A stretch of DNA of 64,000 nucleotides from Chinchilla lanigera (GCF_000276665.1 NW_004955460.1:2640600-2704599), one strand, 5' to 3'; shown: positions 12,297 through 23,860, counted from the stretch's first letter. A program made the numbers and translations. Notes: generated by a model not told the origin, from the letters alone.

Positions 12297-13063
12297 GAAA
12301 ATATTTAGAAAAATTTTAAAAATTCACAACAAGAAAAGAAACAACTTGGTTAAAATGGATAAAAGATCTGAAGACACAACTCATCAAAGAAGATAGCCAA
12401 ATTGCAAATAAATCTACATAAAGCATTCAACATTATATGTCCTTAGGGAATTCCAAATGAAAACAATAATGTACAATCATAACCAAAATCTGAAATGCTG
12501 ACCACAACTGATGCTGATAAAGATATAGAGCTACAGCAATCAATTCTCATTTACACGGGCAGGAATGTAAAATCATGCACCTAGTTTGGGTGGCAGGCAG
12601 TTTCTTACAAAAGTAAACATACTTTTATGCTAAGGTTTAGCTGTCATTCCTTGGCATTTACCCAAATGAGTTGAAAACACATTCACCCTCAAAACTGCAC
12701 ACAAATGTATATGGCAGCTTTAGTCAAAATTATCTAACCCTGGAATCAACCAGGATGTCCTTTTTAGGTGAACAAAGAAATCAGTGGTAGCACATCCAGA
12801 AAATTGATTGTTATTGTTCCCCACTAAGAGTAAGCAATCTTTTAGGCCATGAGAGAAAACAGATAGAGGGACCTTAAGTGCTACTGCTAAATGAAAGAAG
12901 CTAACCTGAAAAGGCTACAGAGTTTGTGATCCCAATCATATGGCAATCTGGAAAGGGAAAAACATACATAGTAGGATCAATAGTTTCTAGGGATGGAGAG
13001 AAGAAGCAAGAATGAAGAAGCAGAGCGCAGAGTACATTTAGTGCAATAGAATTATTCTATAGA

Positions 13064-13408
13064 CAGAGGTCTCCAAACCTCCCGGAGAAGGACCAGTACC
13101 GATCCTTGCTTGGCATAGGAGCCAGGCTACACAACAGGCAAAGAAGAGATGAGCAGCAGGCAGGTGAAGCTTCATCTGTGTTTACAGCTGCTTTCCATCA
13201 CTGGCATCCCCACCTGAGCTCTGCCTCCCATCTGATTAGTGAGATATTTGATTCTCACAGGAAAGCAAACTCTGCTGCGAATGGCTCATGTCAGGGATCT
13301 AGGTTGTGCACTCCCTTGAGTCATTCCCAAACTGAAGCCCTGTGTCCAATCTATAGAAAAATGTTCTTCCACAAAACCAATCCCCAGTGTCTAAAGGGCT
13401 AAGATCTG
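13064..13408 (+). mobile_element. MER1-like nonautonomous hAT-Charlie element nested in old L1 3'UTR
   Basis: Starts CAGAGGTCTCCAAACCTCC and ends ..GGCTAAGATCTG, diverged inverted termini of the MER1 type. Interior phrases 'gaccagtaccgatcc', 'cctgagctctgcctcccatc', 'cagggatctaggttgtgcac' and 'ttcttccacaaaaccaatcc' are in the expected order. Length about 345 bp fits MER1B. The 8 bases on each side (13056-13063, TCTATAGA; 13409-13416, CTTATGAA) differ only by transitions, consistent with an old 8-bp hAT duplication. The 98-codon open frame here is transposon sequence. Confidence 0.85.
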
Positions 13409-13690
13409 CTTATGAATGACACTACAATGGTTGATACAGGTTACTGTAAAATTTGTTAAAACATAGAATGTACAACACAAAAGTGAATGCTAATATAAAA
13501 CATGGTAGGCAGGAGATAATGATGCGCTGATTAGATTCATCTGTTGTAGAAATATACCGCCACAGTAGTATGTGCAACATTGTCAATGACAGAGGCTGTG
13601 CATCAGTGGAATATTTATACCTCTTGGTCACTTTTGCTGTGAATCAAAACCTTCTTAAAGAATCAAAGCTTACTTTTAAAGTTATTTATA

Positions 13691-14878
13691 TGTGATTTGG
13701 ATTGTCAGGGAAAATGAGATCCAGTGCTCCTGGAAGCCAAGAGGCCCACTTGCCCTGTTGTGAGGTTTAGACTTATAGCTCAGTGGCACAACATAGGAGG
13801 TTGTGGTTGAGTCAAGTGCAACCCTAAGTTACAAACAGAATCAAAGTGTGAAATTTATTAGAAGCAAAAGTTCTCATTCACAAACCCTTAATTAAAATAA
13901 TAATTATTTCAGAATAAAATTTAGAGAGTTGTCCAGTTTGGGAGTTAAATAACCCAAACTATAGCTGGTAATTGTAGTAATAATAGCCCTAACAGCTCTC
14001 CCTAAATGACTTCTGAGATCTTGATAGTTTAGTCCCTCATTTTCCAAAGCTGCCTTATATGGTAAATTATGTATAATTTTAGTATATAATATACTTTGGG
14101 GATTTTCAGTTTTTATAATGAAAAGACGAAATGCAATAAATACAAAAGTTTAACTGCATTCTTAAACAAACTTTTTGAGGAAAGAAAAAAGCTTAATTCC
14201 TTCAAAGGAAATTTACTTTTAAAAAACTCTATGGTAAGTATTCCTACTCATTTAACTGCATTCAAACATTAACTGAGTCAAAGAGTGGGAAAAAAAAACA
14301 AAGAAGAGACATTGTCATGTCAATTCTTCCAGATTATAAGTTTAAAATATTAACTCAACAATCCGTTTTTTTCACCAGAAAGTTGAAATGTTTGACAATT
14401 CCTTGACCTACTCTAGGCCCAGTTTAAAGTCTTGTGTGGTCTGAATTTGTGTGGCCATTCATCAATATGATGATTCATCAGTGGTTAGGCTTCCAACACA
14501 CTTTTAACTTGGGCATTGCTGGGAAGTATTCAGAAAATTGGCTTCTCTGCTCTGTGGAGGAAAGGAAGCTGAGGATAAAGCCATTATATTATTATGGAAC
14601 TCTGAATGTTTACAAAATCTGATGGATTTAACATTTTCAATGACTATGTTAGCTAGTCAGTGATCTGTGTGTCTAAGGATTCAGTGTATGTAAAGAATTC
14701 AGGAAACAAAGACTTGAATCATTCAGAAATCCACAAAAAGTCTAGATGGATGTAGGGAGGAAACTGGACATAATTTGATGAAACAAATTTCTTACTTTGA
14801 ACATTCCTTATATGGTTTACCTCGCATAGTTACATGACGTGAAGAAGTCCAGGAGACATTATATCTAAATGTTCTTCG
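13691..14878. other. Stretch without a gene; one weak ID-like trace
   Basis: AT-rich single-copy-like sequence. A very diverged ID-like phrase, 'acttatagctcagtggcaca', lies at about 13770-13790; the rest shows nothing I can name. Confidence 0.4.
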
Positions 14879-14970
14879 TGGGGCTGGTAATATAGTTCAG
14901 CAGGCACAGCACCTGTCTGGCAAGAGTGAAGTCATGAGTTTGATACCCAGTACCAAAAAAAAAAAAAAAC
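14879..14970 (+). mobile_element. ID SINE
   Basis: 'ggggctggtaatatagttca' A-box side, 'cagcacctgtctggcaagag' core, 'gagtttgatacccagtacc' B-box side, then a 15-base A tail. Young-looking. Confidence 0.9.
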
Positions 14971-15630
14971 GGTCTTTCTTCTGAATTAATTATTCAATTG
15001 GTGGTTTGAAACCTCCTGATAAAATTAAGACATCTATAAACAGTTACTGGGTTTTGTTTTTGCTGTCTATGTATACACTCTGTAATTCTTGATTTAAATA
15101 TAATTAATTGAAGGAAATACATCAAACAAACCCATCCACTCATCATTAGCTGTCACAGCATGAACAAAAGACAGAAAATTTTAAAACATTTAAAAGTAGA
15201 AAATTTAAATCTGTTACTTATTCAGATTCAAAAACATAATGTAATACTTCCTTAAAGCAATCAATAAGTAATGCATTTATAGTTTGCTTAACAAAGAAGA
15301 AAGACACATGGAGTGCTTTAGTTTCCGTTTGGCTGGCAAGTCCTCCTCCTAAAATATAAGTAGCCACATAGACACACAAACATATGGATACCTAGACCAC
15401 TGCTGTGGAAACCACAATAGCAATTCCCAAACAACAAAGGCCCATTTTCTTCGTTGTATCTGGAAGGTGCTAGCTAATGTGCATCAGTCTGACCTCTTTC
15501 TCTAGTCCCTTGCATGGTCTGTTTTAGAATAGCCTTCCATCTGTTTTGTGGCTGTTATGTTTTTGATAATTTAGTTTATGGGGAACCATTTTTAAGGGAG
15601 CTGCAGACCTTTCTCCAGACAATCAGAACT
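14971..15630. other. Stretch without a recognised feature
   Basis: AT-rich sequence with no sustained open frame and no nameable repeat. Confidence 0.45.
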
Positions 15631-15647
15631 GGAATTGGAATTGGAAT

Positions 15648-15832
15648 ACAGCTAGTGTACCCCCCAACAGATGATTACTCATCAACAGATGGTTGGATAA
15701 AGAAAATATATCTAGTGGAATACTACTCTGCTATAAAGAATGACACATTTGAGACATTTGTAAGAAAATGGATGCACTTGGAAAATATAATGTTAATTGA
15801 AATAAACCAGAAACACATGTTTTTAAAAAAAA
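15648..15832 (+). mobile_element. 5'-truncated L1 3' fragment with flanking duplication
   Basis: ORF2 C-terminal sequence ('gatggttggataaagaaaat', 'gaatactactctgctataaa', 'agaaaatggatgcacttgga') ends in an A-run at about 15824-15832. Flanks 15631-15647 and 15833-15855 carry related GGAATTGGAATTGGAAT / GGAATTGAAATTGGAATT sequence, probably the target duplication. About 180 bp long. Confidence 0.8.
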
Positions 15833-16112
15833 GGAATTGAAATTGGAATTGAACTAGAATCCCAGAGCACCCCACCTTTCACTCTTGTACCTTACCAAAA
15901 CCGTACTCCACTAGTGGATGTAGAACTCAGGCCTCCTGTGTGTGGCTACCAGGAGCTCAGAACCTGGGCAAGGCAACCAGGGACAAGAGGGTTACGGTGT
16001 GTTAATAGCATCCTGGCTCAGGTGTGCCTTGGAAAGAGAACATACAAGGCACTGAAAGACAGAGCCAACACAGGAAGGCAAGGCAAACAACACAGGAGAT
16101 TGCGATTTTGTT

Positions 16113-16332
16113 CCTGTAATATATTTTTTTTCCAGCAATACTGAGCACTGAATCCAGGGTCTTCACACTGAGCTACATCCCCAGCCTGTTTTAATTTTTA
16201 TTTTGAGATAGGGTCTTGCTAACTCACTAAATTACCTACACTGGGCCCAAAATTGTGGTCCTTCTACCTCAGCCACCAAGAGAACTAGAATTTTAGGAGT
16301 GTGCCACCGCCACATCCCAACCTTGTAACATA
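16113..16332 (-). mobile_element. B1-dID SINE, with target duplications
   Basis: On the minus strand: a B1-like half, the 'gaccctatctcaaaataaaa' linker, then the ID half ('gctggggatgtagctcagtg'). T-run at 16123-16131 is the tail. CCTGTAATATA (16113-16123) and CCTTGTAACATA (16321-16332) are the imperfect target duplications. Confidence 0.88.
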
Positions 16333-16486
16333 CTTTTTTTTTTCTCAGTGCTAGAGCTCAAACCCAGGGCTTCTTGTTAAGTTATCCAGACTGATCTGGA
16401 ACATGTATAGAAGCTACACTTGTGTATAGCTTCTGAGCCTCCCAATTAGCAGAAGCTATACACATCATCACCACACACAGCCAAAA
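16333..16486 (-). mobile_element. Second SINE of B1-dID/ID type, rearranged
   Basis: A T-run is followed by 'ctcagtgctagagctcaaac' and 'cagggcttcttgttaagtta', the complement of an ID/B1-dID 3' half. It ends in 'atcatcaccacacacagcc'. The interior carries a perfect 14-bp inverted repeat (16421-16434 with 16451-16464) not normal for the family. Confidence 0.65.
16421..16464. repeat. Perfect 14-bp inverted repeat, 16-base loop
   Basis: TGTGTATAGCTTCT at 16421-16434 is the exact reverse complement of 16451-16464. It lies inside a SINE; a local inverted duplication is the likely cause. Confidence 0.9.
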
Positions 16487-16560
16487 ATTTTTAAGTGACT
16501 GATGCATCAGTTTACCCAAACTACTTTTAAAAATGAGAAAATGCTTTCATTCACATCCTG

Positions 16561-16561
<1 letters not shown>

Positions 16562-16605
<44 letters not shown>

Positions 16606-16612
16606 CACATGT
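16562..16612. repeat. (TG)n microsatellite with CGCG/CACA end
   Basis: About 19 pure TG units followed by GCGCGCACACA, so the 3' end shifts to alternating CG and CA. Confidence 0.97.
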
Positions 16613-17106
16613 ATGCTATTAAGGAATTAGTGATACATTTGTGGGAGTTTGTTGTCCTTGGGATAAACTGGTCACCATGAGGTGAAATTCAGTAAGTAGT
16701 GAATCCATAGCTCAGAATCAAAGTTAGGCCTCTAATTGTCTAATTGTAGATTAGAATACTATGCACATTAAAGTAGTAAAGTTGTGATTGGATTAGCTCC
16801 ACAAATGAGGAAATACAGAGACCACCTGAAGAAAGATTCCTCAGTGGATGCCAGAAAGCTTCATGTAAAAGGTGACATCTAAATACAGCCTTAACATATT
16901 GGTAATATATCAGTAGGCAGAGGCGTACTAAAGGACATTTCTGCCAAAATATTCAAATAAGATATGTGACAAAAGTTCAGGGACTAGTAAACTGTCCTCT
17001 GGGGTTACATTCAAACATACTGATGTAAGCTGTATGGGGTTATAGTCAAACATACTGATAGTAAAACAGATTGAAAGAAAACACAGTATTGAGACACATA
17101 ACTATT

Positions 17107-17292
17107 TCCCCCTCAGTACTGGGTATTAAACTCAGAGTCTTCACACCCAGGTACATCCTCATCCCTTTTGATTTTTAAAGAGATAGACGCTCATTAAACT
17201 GCTAAGCTGCAGACTGGACTTACACTTTGCAATCTTCCTGCTTCAGATTCCCTGAATGCTAGGATGATAGGGGTGCATCATCATACCCAGTG
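17107..17292 (-). mobile_element. B1-dID-like SINE, diverged
   Basis: 'cagtactgggtattaaactc', 'ttcacacccaggtacatcc' and a distal 'ctaggatgataggggtgca' are the complement of ID then B1 halves. Clearly older than the elements with intact tails. Confidence 0.75.
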
Positions 17293-17445
17293 AGAAATAT
17301 AACAGTTTTAATATTTACCTCATACTATAATCAGCAAATATTGAAAATAAATCTTATAGAAAATAAAAGAAGAAAGAACAGTTGAAAAATGCAAAAGGAT
17401 AATAGCATGGAAAGAGTAGAGTAGTATTGTGTTAAGAAAAGACAG

Positions 17446-17530
17446 GCATGGCTGGTGATACAGCTCAGAAGCACAGCGCCTGCCTGGCAAGTGCAAGGTC
17501 CTGAGTTCAATTCCCAGCACCACCACCCAC
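17446..17530 (+). mobile_element. ID SINE with perfect 11-bp target duplication
   Basis: 'ggctggtgatacagctcaga', 'gcgcctgcctggcaagtgca' and 'ctgagttcaattcccagcac' are near-consensus ID sequence. AGAAAAGACAG at 17435-17445 is repeated exactly at 17531-17541. A short frame here read in both directions is SINE-derived. Confidence 0.95.
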
Positions 17531-17541
17531 AGAAAAGACAG

Positions 17542-19780
17542 ACACTAGAAAAGAAAAAGAAATTAGACAATGAGCAAGATGAGAATAAAATAAGAAAGAG
17601 ATTGCCATACTTCAGGACAAGTGTCCCAGGCTTTGGCTGGTGCCGTGCTGAACTAGGATATGACATTGTTAGCTTCCGATGGCCTTGGCCAGACACAGTG
17701 TGCTGATATGATCTGTTAGGGTGCCTGTTAGACAGCTCTGCTCCTTTAGTCAAGGCTGTGATCTGACTGACCTCACTGTCTGCACACAGAAGCTCCCAGG
17801 AGAATCCTTTCCTTCACTGAATGGAGCTGACCGGGTCAGAAAAAGCACATCTGAAGATCATGACTGGCCTCTTACCAAAACAGTCCTCATCAATACTAAA
17901 TAGACTCAAGAGATACAAGTTGTACCAAAATGCCAGCCTGTCTTCCCCTCATGGGAATGAAATTTTAAGTACATACTTCAAAAAAGCAAAAAATTAAATA
18001 TTAAAAAATTAAATATGCATCCATACTCTAGCTAATCAAAGATAAATATTATCCATAGTTTAAATTAACCTATGGCACAGAAAAAGAAAAATCCACCAAT
18101 AAATAACATACAGGCACGAGTTGTAACAGAAATACATGGTGAATGTTTACATTTTAAAAATGTATTCATGGCAATGTTTTTTACTGGAATATTGTTTATT
18201 AAATGTAAACATCCACTATAGTTTTTGATTACACCTCATATATATATTTTTCCTTTGTCAACAGTGGTGTCTCCATTTCTGGCTTTTTAGTTAAGGAACT
18301 GGAAATCCTGTGCTGTCATTTTCACACACAAGGCTGAGCCACAGAAAACACAATTTACCGAATAGTGATGGAAACTAAATGGCCTGCACCCTCGCATGCA
18401 GGTCTGATGGCCTCTGTAGTTTCATCCTACTGGACTTTGAGCAAATGGGGCTGTGGTTCTATCTCTGAACATGATAACACAAAAACTTCACTCCCTCAAA
18501 GTCATGCAGGCCCTTGTGTTTTCAGAACTTACTTTCTCTGCTGGTTAAGAATCACTTCAATAGCTATTTTAACCTGAGAAATGCTGATATGTATGAAAGA
18601 TTGTGAACACTGTGTATGCTATATGTTAAGCAAAAGAATAGATAATACTTATTTGTGCCTAGGTAGTGCATAAAACAAGACACTGATTATGCACAGCTTA
18701 GAAACATTTTCTTGGATTTTGCCTTTTCTTCTTGTGGTTGTATGCTAATAAGTCTGTGTTGTACAACCAAGAAAACTGAAGCAAAACTCAGACTGAAATA
18801 TGTAGATGGCTCTACAATAAATACCTTTTGAGTTAAGTCATGTTTATTTAAATTACTTTTGTCAAGAATAATAATCTACTATGTCTTGAAAATCATCAAA
18901 TGTGTGGTTCCAGTTTAAAAATTACTCTTATGCACCAAATAATGAATACATCTTTATCACAATGATAGAAATTTATTTAAGTAAGCACTAAGGCACACAA
19001 GCCAAAGATTCTAGTCTTAATTCTTCCAACCGGTTCTTGGGACACCAGGAAATGAAGAAATTCCCAACTTCTCTAAAATGACAGTTTCGGGAAGAAATGT
19101 TCTTTGCCTCCTCACATGCCTACCAGGGTACAGTGTAAGACAGGTTGCTTCTCTGGCTCCTTGCAGTGTGAATTTAGTGTCAGATCTGCAGCCCTTCCTA
19201 GAGGTTATTCCAACAACAAAAACTTTCCCACACAAGTCCAAATGGCCTGGGGGCAGGGCTCCCTTGACTGCAAATCAGTGCAGATCATCTTTAAAGTCTC
19301 TTTCTGTACTGACATTAAATAATTGCCCATTGTGTGTGTGTGTGTGTGTGTGTATGTGTGTGTTTGTTTTTTTAGTTTTGCTTGGCTCATCACACTTTGT
19401 AAACCATTATCTTGAAGACTCCTCTTGGAATACAACTGAAAAAATAGCAAATCTAGTCTGGTTTGCTTGCACACAATTAACCTTACATTTCAGAGCAATT
19501 ACAAATCTAAATAATGCAGTTGTTTACAAATGCAGCCTCTCTCTCAACTCTCAGCTACATGACACTCCATATTTCTCCTGAAAATTTATTTCTCTAGTAA
19601 TATGTTCCACTCAAAACCCAACGGAAATATCTTTTCTAACTAAGGAGTCAAATTCTCAAATCTAAAGGAACTCATTTTAATGCCTCCTCTTCCCATTAAG
19701 GCATCATCCACACGGGCAGAATCCTCAGGTGAAAATACACAGCTAAGAGGCTTTTAGGACTATGGATCACTGTGTCCTTT
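17542..19780. other. Stretch without a gene; one TG microsatellite
   Basis: No host exon could be supported. The longest frame (19078-19581, 167 codons) runs straight through the (TG)n array and has no recognised domain, so I treat it as chance. No repeat family recognised outside the microsatellite. Confidence 0.5.
19331..19370. repeat. (TG)n microsatellite, interrupted
   Basis: Pure TG units interrupted by TATG and TTTG near the end, indicating an ageing array. Confidence 0.95.
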
Positions 19781-19799
19781 GGAACAAGATGGTTAGGGG

Positions 19800-19960
19800 T
19801 GAGAGGTGTATTTTCTGAGTCCACGTACCAAGTAATAAACTACAGTCTTTGCAACACCATCTCATTGAATCCTCATTGTTCTTTACAAAGAATACATTAT
19901 TGTGCCTATTTTATGATAAAAGTGATCTTTATACAGGCCAAAGCAGTGAGCCGATAAGAC
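19800..19960 (-). mobile_element. Possible MIR, very diverged
   Basis: 'caccatctcattgaatcctc' followed by 'tgtgcctattttatgataaa' is the order seen in antisense MIR central parts. Nothing flanking confirms it. Confidence 0.4.
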
Positions 19961-20695
19961 TATGCTTCTTAGTAAAGATCAGAGTACCCTAATCATCTGA
20001 ACCTAGAAGCTTTAGCATGACCAGGATTGGATAAACTGATATAACTGGGAGACCCACATCTGGGATTGGTGTGTGTTTGTATGTGTGTACATATGTGCAT
20101 ATGTGTATTCTTTTTTTTTTTAAATAAAAGGAGGAAAACATTAACAGACAGACAACCTTTTACAAAATAGCAAAAGAACAGTACAGACAATACGGAATTA
20201 CAAAGTGGTAGGAAATTAACAATGCTTGTTGTATTACATACTGATATCTTCAAAGTGGTTTCTCATGAAAACAGAGACATGCAATATTGATCAATCAAGG
20301 ACTCACTGACAGTTTCTTGCAGCAAAGAAATAGAAGACAGTAGAAAAACTATGTTAACTATCCTGTATATGCATACACACAAAATTTCTTCTTTCCCTTT
20401 TCTTTTCCGACATCCCAGTTGCCCTTTACCCTTGAGTGTTTTCCTATCATTTCACAATGTCTATCATACCTCTTCTTGTTATTTGGGGTTATTGTGCTAT
20501 AAACCCACTCTTTCCTTCATCAGTCCAGTTACTAAGGGGAAGAATTGTTGTAACAAATAATCTAATATTCCATTAAGCTTCCTTGGGTCCATTTGATTTA
20601 AGCCAATTTGTGTTTTTCAGATTCATGACCTTGTGAGAAATTATTATTGAATTTTAATACATTAATCTTCTTACTGCTTATTCCCATTTCAACTC

Positions 20696-20765
20696 TCTGT
20701 GTGGTGCATATATTCCCTGAAGGTTAGATTCCTGTGTGGTCCATATATTCCCTGAAGGTCAGGTT
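20696..20765. repeat. 35-bp tandem duplication
   Basis: 20696-20730 and 20731-20765 are two copies of a 35-bp unit (core 'catatattccctgaaggt') with four or five differences. The first base pairs and the unit length are exact. Confidence 0.9.
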
Positions 20766-21394
20766 TTGAACATGAACATGGCAGCTGTCCCACATAGACC
20801 CTTCCAAAAATCAACCACATTCAAGGAATAAACAAATAAATCTTATATTTTATTGCAATAACTTCCCAATGGTCTTTTCCATCTATTTGCTTATCATTTT
20901 CCCACAAATCCTTGGAAGATAAAAATAAATTTCCAACCAAAAGACCTGGTCTGTCCAACTTAACCTGTCACTGAATTACAGTTGGAGTGATACTTATGCA
21001 AATGACCTTGGTGGAGGTTGTAGATATAACTTAGTGTAAGAAAAAATGTGATTAGGTTTCTAATTGCTAAAAACTCAAAAACTACCACTTTTGAATTCAT
21101 CAGAAGTTCTTAAATTGCCTCGAAATTAAGCCTGGGCTCTGTCACAAGGCTTTAGTCTCTGATTTGCTAATATTATTAAACTGAAAATGTGTCTTTCTAC
21201 ATGATTTTCTCAAAACAGAACCTCACTTGGCTTGATTTTCAAAATCACAATTGGTCTTCAAATTCAGAATACCCATCTTCCAGTGAGTAACTTATTAATG
21301 GAAATAATAGTGCTAGTAATATTTTAAGCAATCCAGTAACTCTAATGATTTTTGGTATTCATCTCAATTATTTCATTGTGTGCTTGTTAATCAG

Positions 21395-22119
21395 ACTGAT
21401 AGTTTTCAAAGTAGGCCTGGGGGATACTTAAGGGTCCCTGAAACTCTTTTAGAGGGTTTTTGCTGTGAAGCTAGCTCTCAGAGTAAGAATAATAAGGTAT
21501 GATTTATACTGTCTTACTTTTGTTCTCCTAAGAGCATACAGTGGAGTTTTCCAGAGGCGACAGTAACAACACAACAAATTGAAAGCAGAAGCAGATATAA
21601 GAATTCAGTTGAGCTGGACTTGTGATACACGCTTAGGATCCCGGTGCCCTGGCACTCTGGAAGGCTGAGGCAAGAGAGGTACAAGTTCAAGTGCAGCCTG
21701 GGAAACTTAGCAACTTAGTGCGAACCTGGCTCAAAAAGAAAAAAAATAAACAAATAAAGGTTAGGGGTGCAACACACTGACTCAATCCCCAGTACCACCA
21801 AAAAACAGAAATCTAGTTTTCTCTTTATGAAAACACACATTAAAGGACTTGGGGAGAAAAGAATACTATGTCACTAGTCATTAATTATATTCTCATCATA
21901 TCAGAGTGAATGGATGATCTTGTTTCCATGCAATGTTATATTGACCTGTGGTAGGTTTTTGCCATTTTAATAAATTATATTTTAAAAACATTTAAAGTTG
22001 TGATTAAAATATAGTATAGACAAATATAACTCATACAAACAAAGGCTCTTTGGAGTCTTCAACAATATTCAGGAGCGTAATGCTGGGGCCCTCAGACCAA
22101 ATAGTTTGAGAACCAGTGG
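21395..22119 (+). mobile_element. Nonautonomous hAT DNA transposon split by a B1-dID
   Basis: The left end resembles a hAT terminus ('agttttcaaagtaggcctgg', 'gaaactcttttagagggttt'). The interior resumes after the SINE and reaches 'caaaggctctttggagtctt'. The right end is 'caaatagtttgagaaccagt', a typical hAT inverted-terminal sequence. I believe it belongs to a Tip100/Charlie-side family but cannot name it. Total about 510 bp without the SINE. Confidence 0.72.
21612..21806 (+). mobile_element. B1-dID SINE nested in hAT element
   Basis: B1 half ('ggaaggctgaggcaagagag', 'acaagttcaagtgcagcctg') joined through an A-rich linker to an ID half ending 'ctcaatccccagtaccacc'. The host transposon continues on both sides; AGAATTCAGTTGAG and AGAAATCTAGTTTTC form a poor flanking duplication. 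Confidence 0.88.
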
Positions 22120-22394
22120 AACCACACCAATATCAATAATTTCTTGCAAAAGAAGCCAAATAACTGATGAGTTTGGTTAACTTTGGTTTTTAAAAGAAAT
22201 AGTCACAAAGCAGTCAGGACAATGAAATATAGAAATACCACACATATTTCTTTGATTCAGAATATCTTGATCTCACCTAAGTAATCTGTCTTGTATGCGT
22301 TTGTCTCCACAACTCCATTTTGTAAATACACACCTCTGATGGTGCACTGTTGGAAGGGAGTTTTGTAGTTTCTTTGCATATACATGCACATGTG

Positions 22395-22425
<31 letters not shown>

Positions 22426-23330
22426 TATAAGCATTCTTGCATAAACCTCAGCTGTAATTTTTCCAACCTTTTGGCTCTGTGAGTCATAATTTCACCCTTC
22501 AAATTGGGTTGGCACCCATTCCTGATGAAATTAGGCAAATTACTGGGAAAGCACTATTAAACAGTCCACAAGGGAAGAAATTTGGACCTCTAAAAATTTG
22601 TGGTTTTTTGCCTTCTTTGGATCCAGGTACTTTGTCAGCTCATGCTTACTGTGGACTTCTGAAGGGCTGGTTTTATTTCTCTATGCTCCAACAATAATGG
22701 CCAGGTCCTTCTCTTCCTCCTTGGCACCTGGCAAAGAACAATGCAGTGGGCTAGAGGTTTCAGGTAGCAACCAGGAGCTTGCCAGCATGCTCCATGGATA
22801 CCCGAGTTTTCCAGTAAAGACACACTTAACCCCCTTTTGGACATGGCAAACTAGCCAGTGTCTGGAGACATATGGTGACCCTGTCCCTGCCAAAGAAAGC
22901 AAGCCATTCTGCCAGGGACGTGGCCAGCTAGTGCCAGCTCCCAGGCCTCCCTTCCCAGGGGACAGTAAGTGAGCACACCCCCAGCATTGTCGTTTGTTCC
23001 CAGTCCAGCAGCACTCTGAGCTCCTCGGTATCATGGTGTCAGGCACACAGCAAAGGAGAAAATGTGACTGATAGATAGGAAAGACTTGATAAAGAGGATA
23101 GCATCCTTCTCTGATCTCTTTGCTGATAGGAAATGCACCCCAGTGGCGCCCACATTCTGCCTCAGAAAGTCAGTCTGTATACCAGCTGAGGAAAGAGAGC
23201 AGAGACCAAGGGCCTGCTGCTCTCCGGTCAGCAACTTCAGGTTTCATTGCTCTGTGCCGTGGAGAGGTGCTCCTGCCAGCCCAGCCAAGGTCTCTAGAGA
23301 TCCTGAGAAAGCTGGGAATCACTTCCTCCT
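22120..23330. other. Stretch without a recognised gene; CA microsatellite inside
   Basis: Between 22500 and 23300 the GC content is above local average and open frames of 120-133 codons overlap on both strands. No domain, splice pattern or family similarity is visible, so I do not call a gene. Confidence 0.45.
22394..22424. repeat. (CA)n microsatellite
   Basis: About 15 pure CA units after ATGTGCA. Confidence 0.97.
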
Positions 23331-23432
23331 TCCTCTCTCCCTATCTTCCTTCTTTTTTCTTTTTCTCTCTCTTTCTTTCTTTCTCTTTTTCTTTCTTTTC
23401 TCTTTCTATCTTTTGTTTTCTTGTTTGTTTAA
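23330..23432. repeat. Pyrimidine-rich (TTTC/TCTT)n tract
   Basis: Roughly 100 bases almost without purines on the plus strand, mostly CTTTCTTT-like units. It ends in TTGTTTGTTT. Frames of 133-134 codons owe their length to it. Confidence 0.9.
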
Positions 23433-23611
23433 TCAAGAAGAAAACAAAAGCTTGTACTTCTTCTATATATTTTTTAAAATCAAATAAGTATAGAAAGTTA
23501 GCTATGAAACTGTGGGTGTCCTAGACGCAGGACTGAACGTTAATTCTTCCACCCCAGGAAACTACAACTAAGTAAATTTTTCTTCAGAATATAATCAAGT
23601 GTTTGTGGTGT

Positions 23612-23860
23612 ATGATCTGTGTGTCCATAGCACAGTAAAGGTTAACAGCATGGGATTTGGAGCCAGACTGCCTTGTTTTGAATCCTGGCTTAGCCATTTA
23701 CTAGGACTATCGGCAATTTACTTTGACTTTCTGAGGCACAAGGGGCTATTGATATGCTTATCTGCTAGAGCTGTTAACAGGCAAAGCACATAACATGCTT
23801 AAATTATACCTGGTACATATTGATGATTAATGAGTGCTGAGTACTACTACCATTTTATGA
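23612..23860 (+). mobile_element. MIR SINE, nearly complete
   Basis: Sense MIR order: 'ggagccagactgccttgttt', 'gaatcctggcttagccattt', 'actttctgaggcaca', then 'catgcttaaattatacctgg' and 'attaatgagtgctgagtact'. Good preservation of the core. Confidence 0.88.

Larger units (their letters stand above)
5490..13690 (+). mobile_element. Near full-length ancient L1 (L1MA/L1MB grade), heavily nested
   Basis: Consecutive landmarks of an old mammalian L1 occur in order on the plus strand: 5'UTR-like sequence (5500-6350), pre-ORF1/ORF1 region (6350-7290, with 'gttagaattatcagaccagg' and 'aatttgttgctggtagacta'), ORF2 endonuclease side (7490-8730), reverse transcriptase side (9060-11600), C-terminal part (12320-12900) and 3'UTR ending in 'cttttgctgtgaatcaaaac' near 13650. 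Six younger insertions interrupt it. Every reading frame is destroyed. The 5' boundary is approximate. Confidence 0.82.

Noticed and set aside
13106..13402. 98-codon frame as a gene
   Set aside because: It is entirely within the MER1-like hAT element.
16562..16612. Alternating TG/CG tract as a functional Z-DNA site
   Set aside because: A microsatellite explains it; nothing around it suggests a role.
19078..19581. 167-codon plus frame as a coding gene
   Set aside because: It runs through a TG microsatellite (CVCVCVCMCVFV), has overlapping frames and no domain.
23086..23524. 133- and 134-codon plus frames
   Set aside because: Their length comes from a stop-poor pyrimidine tract; both phases are open at once.
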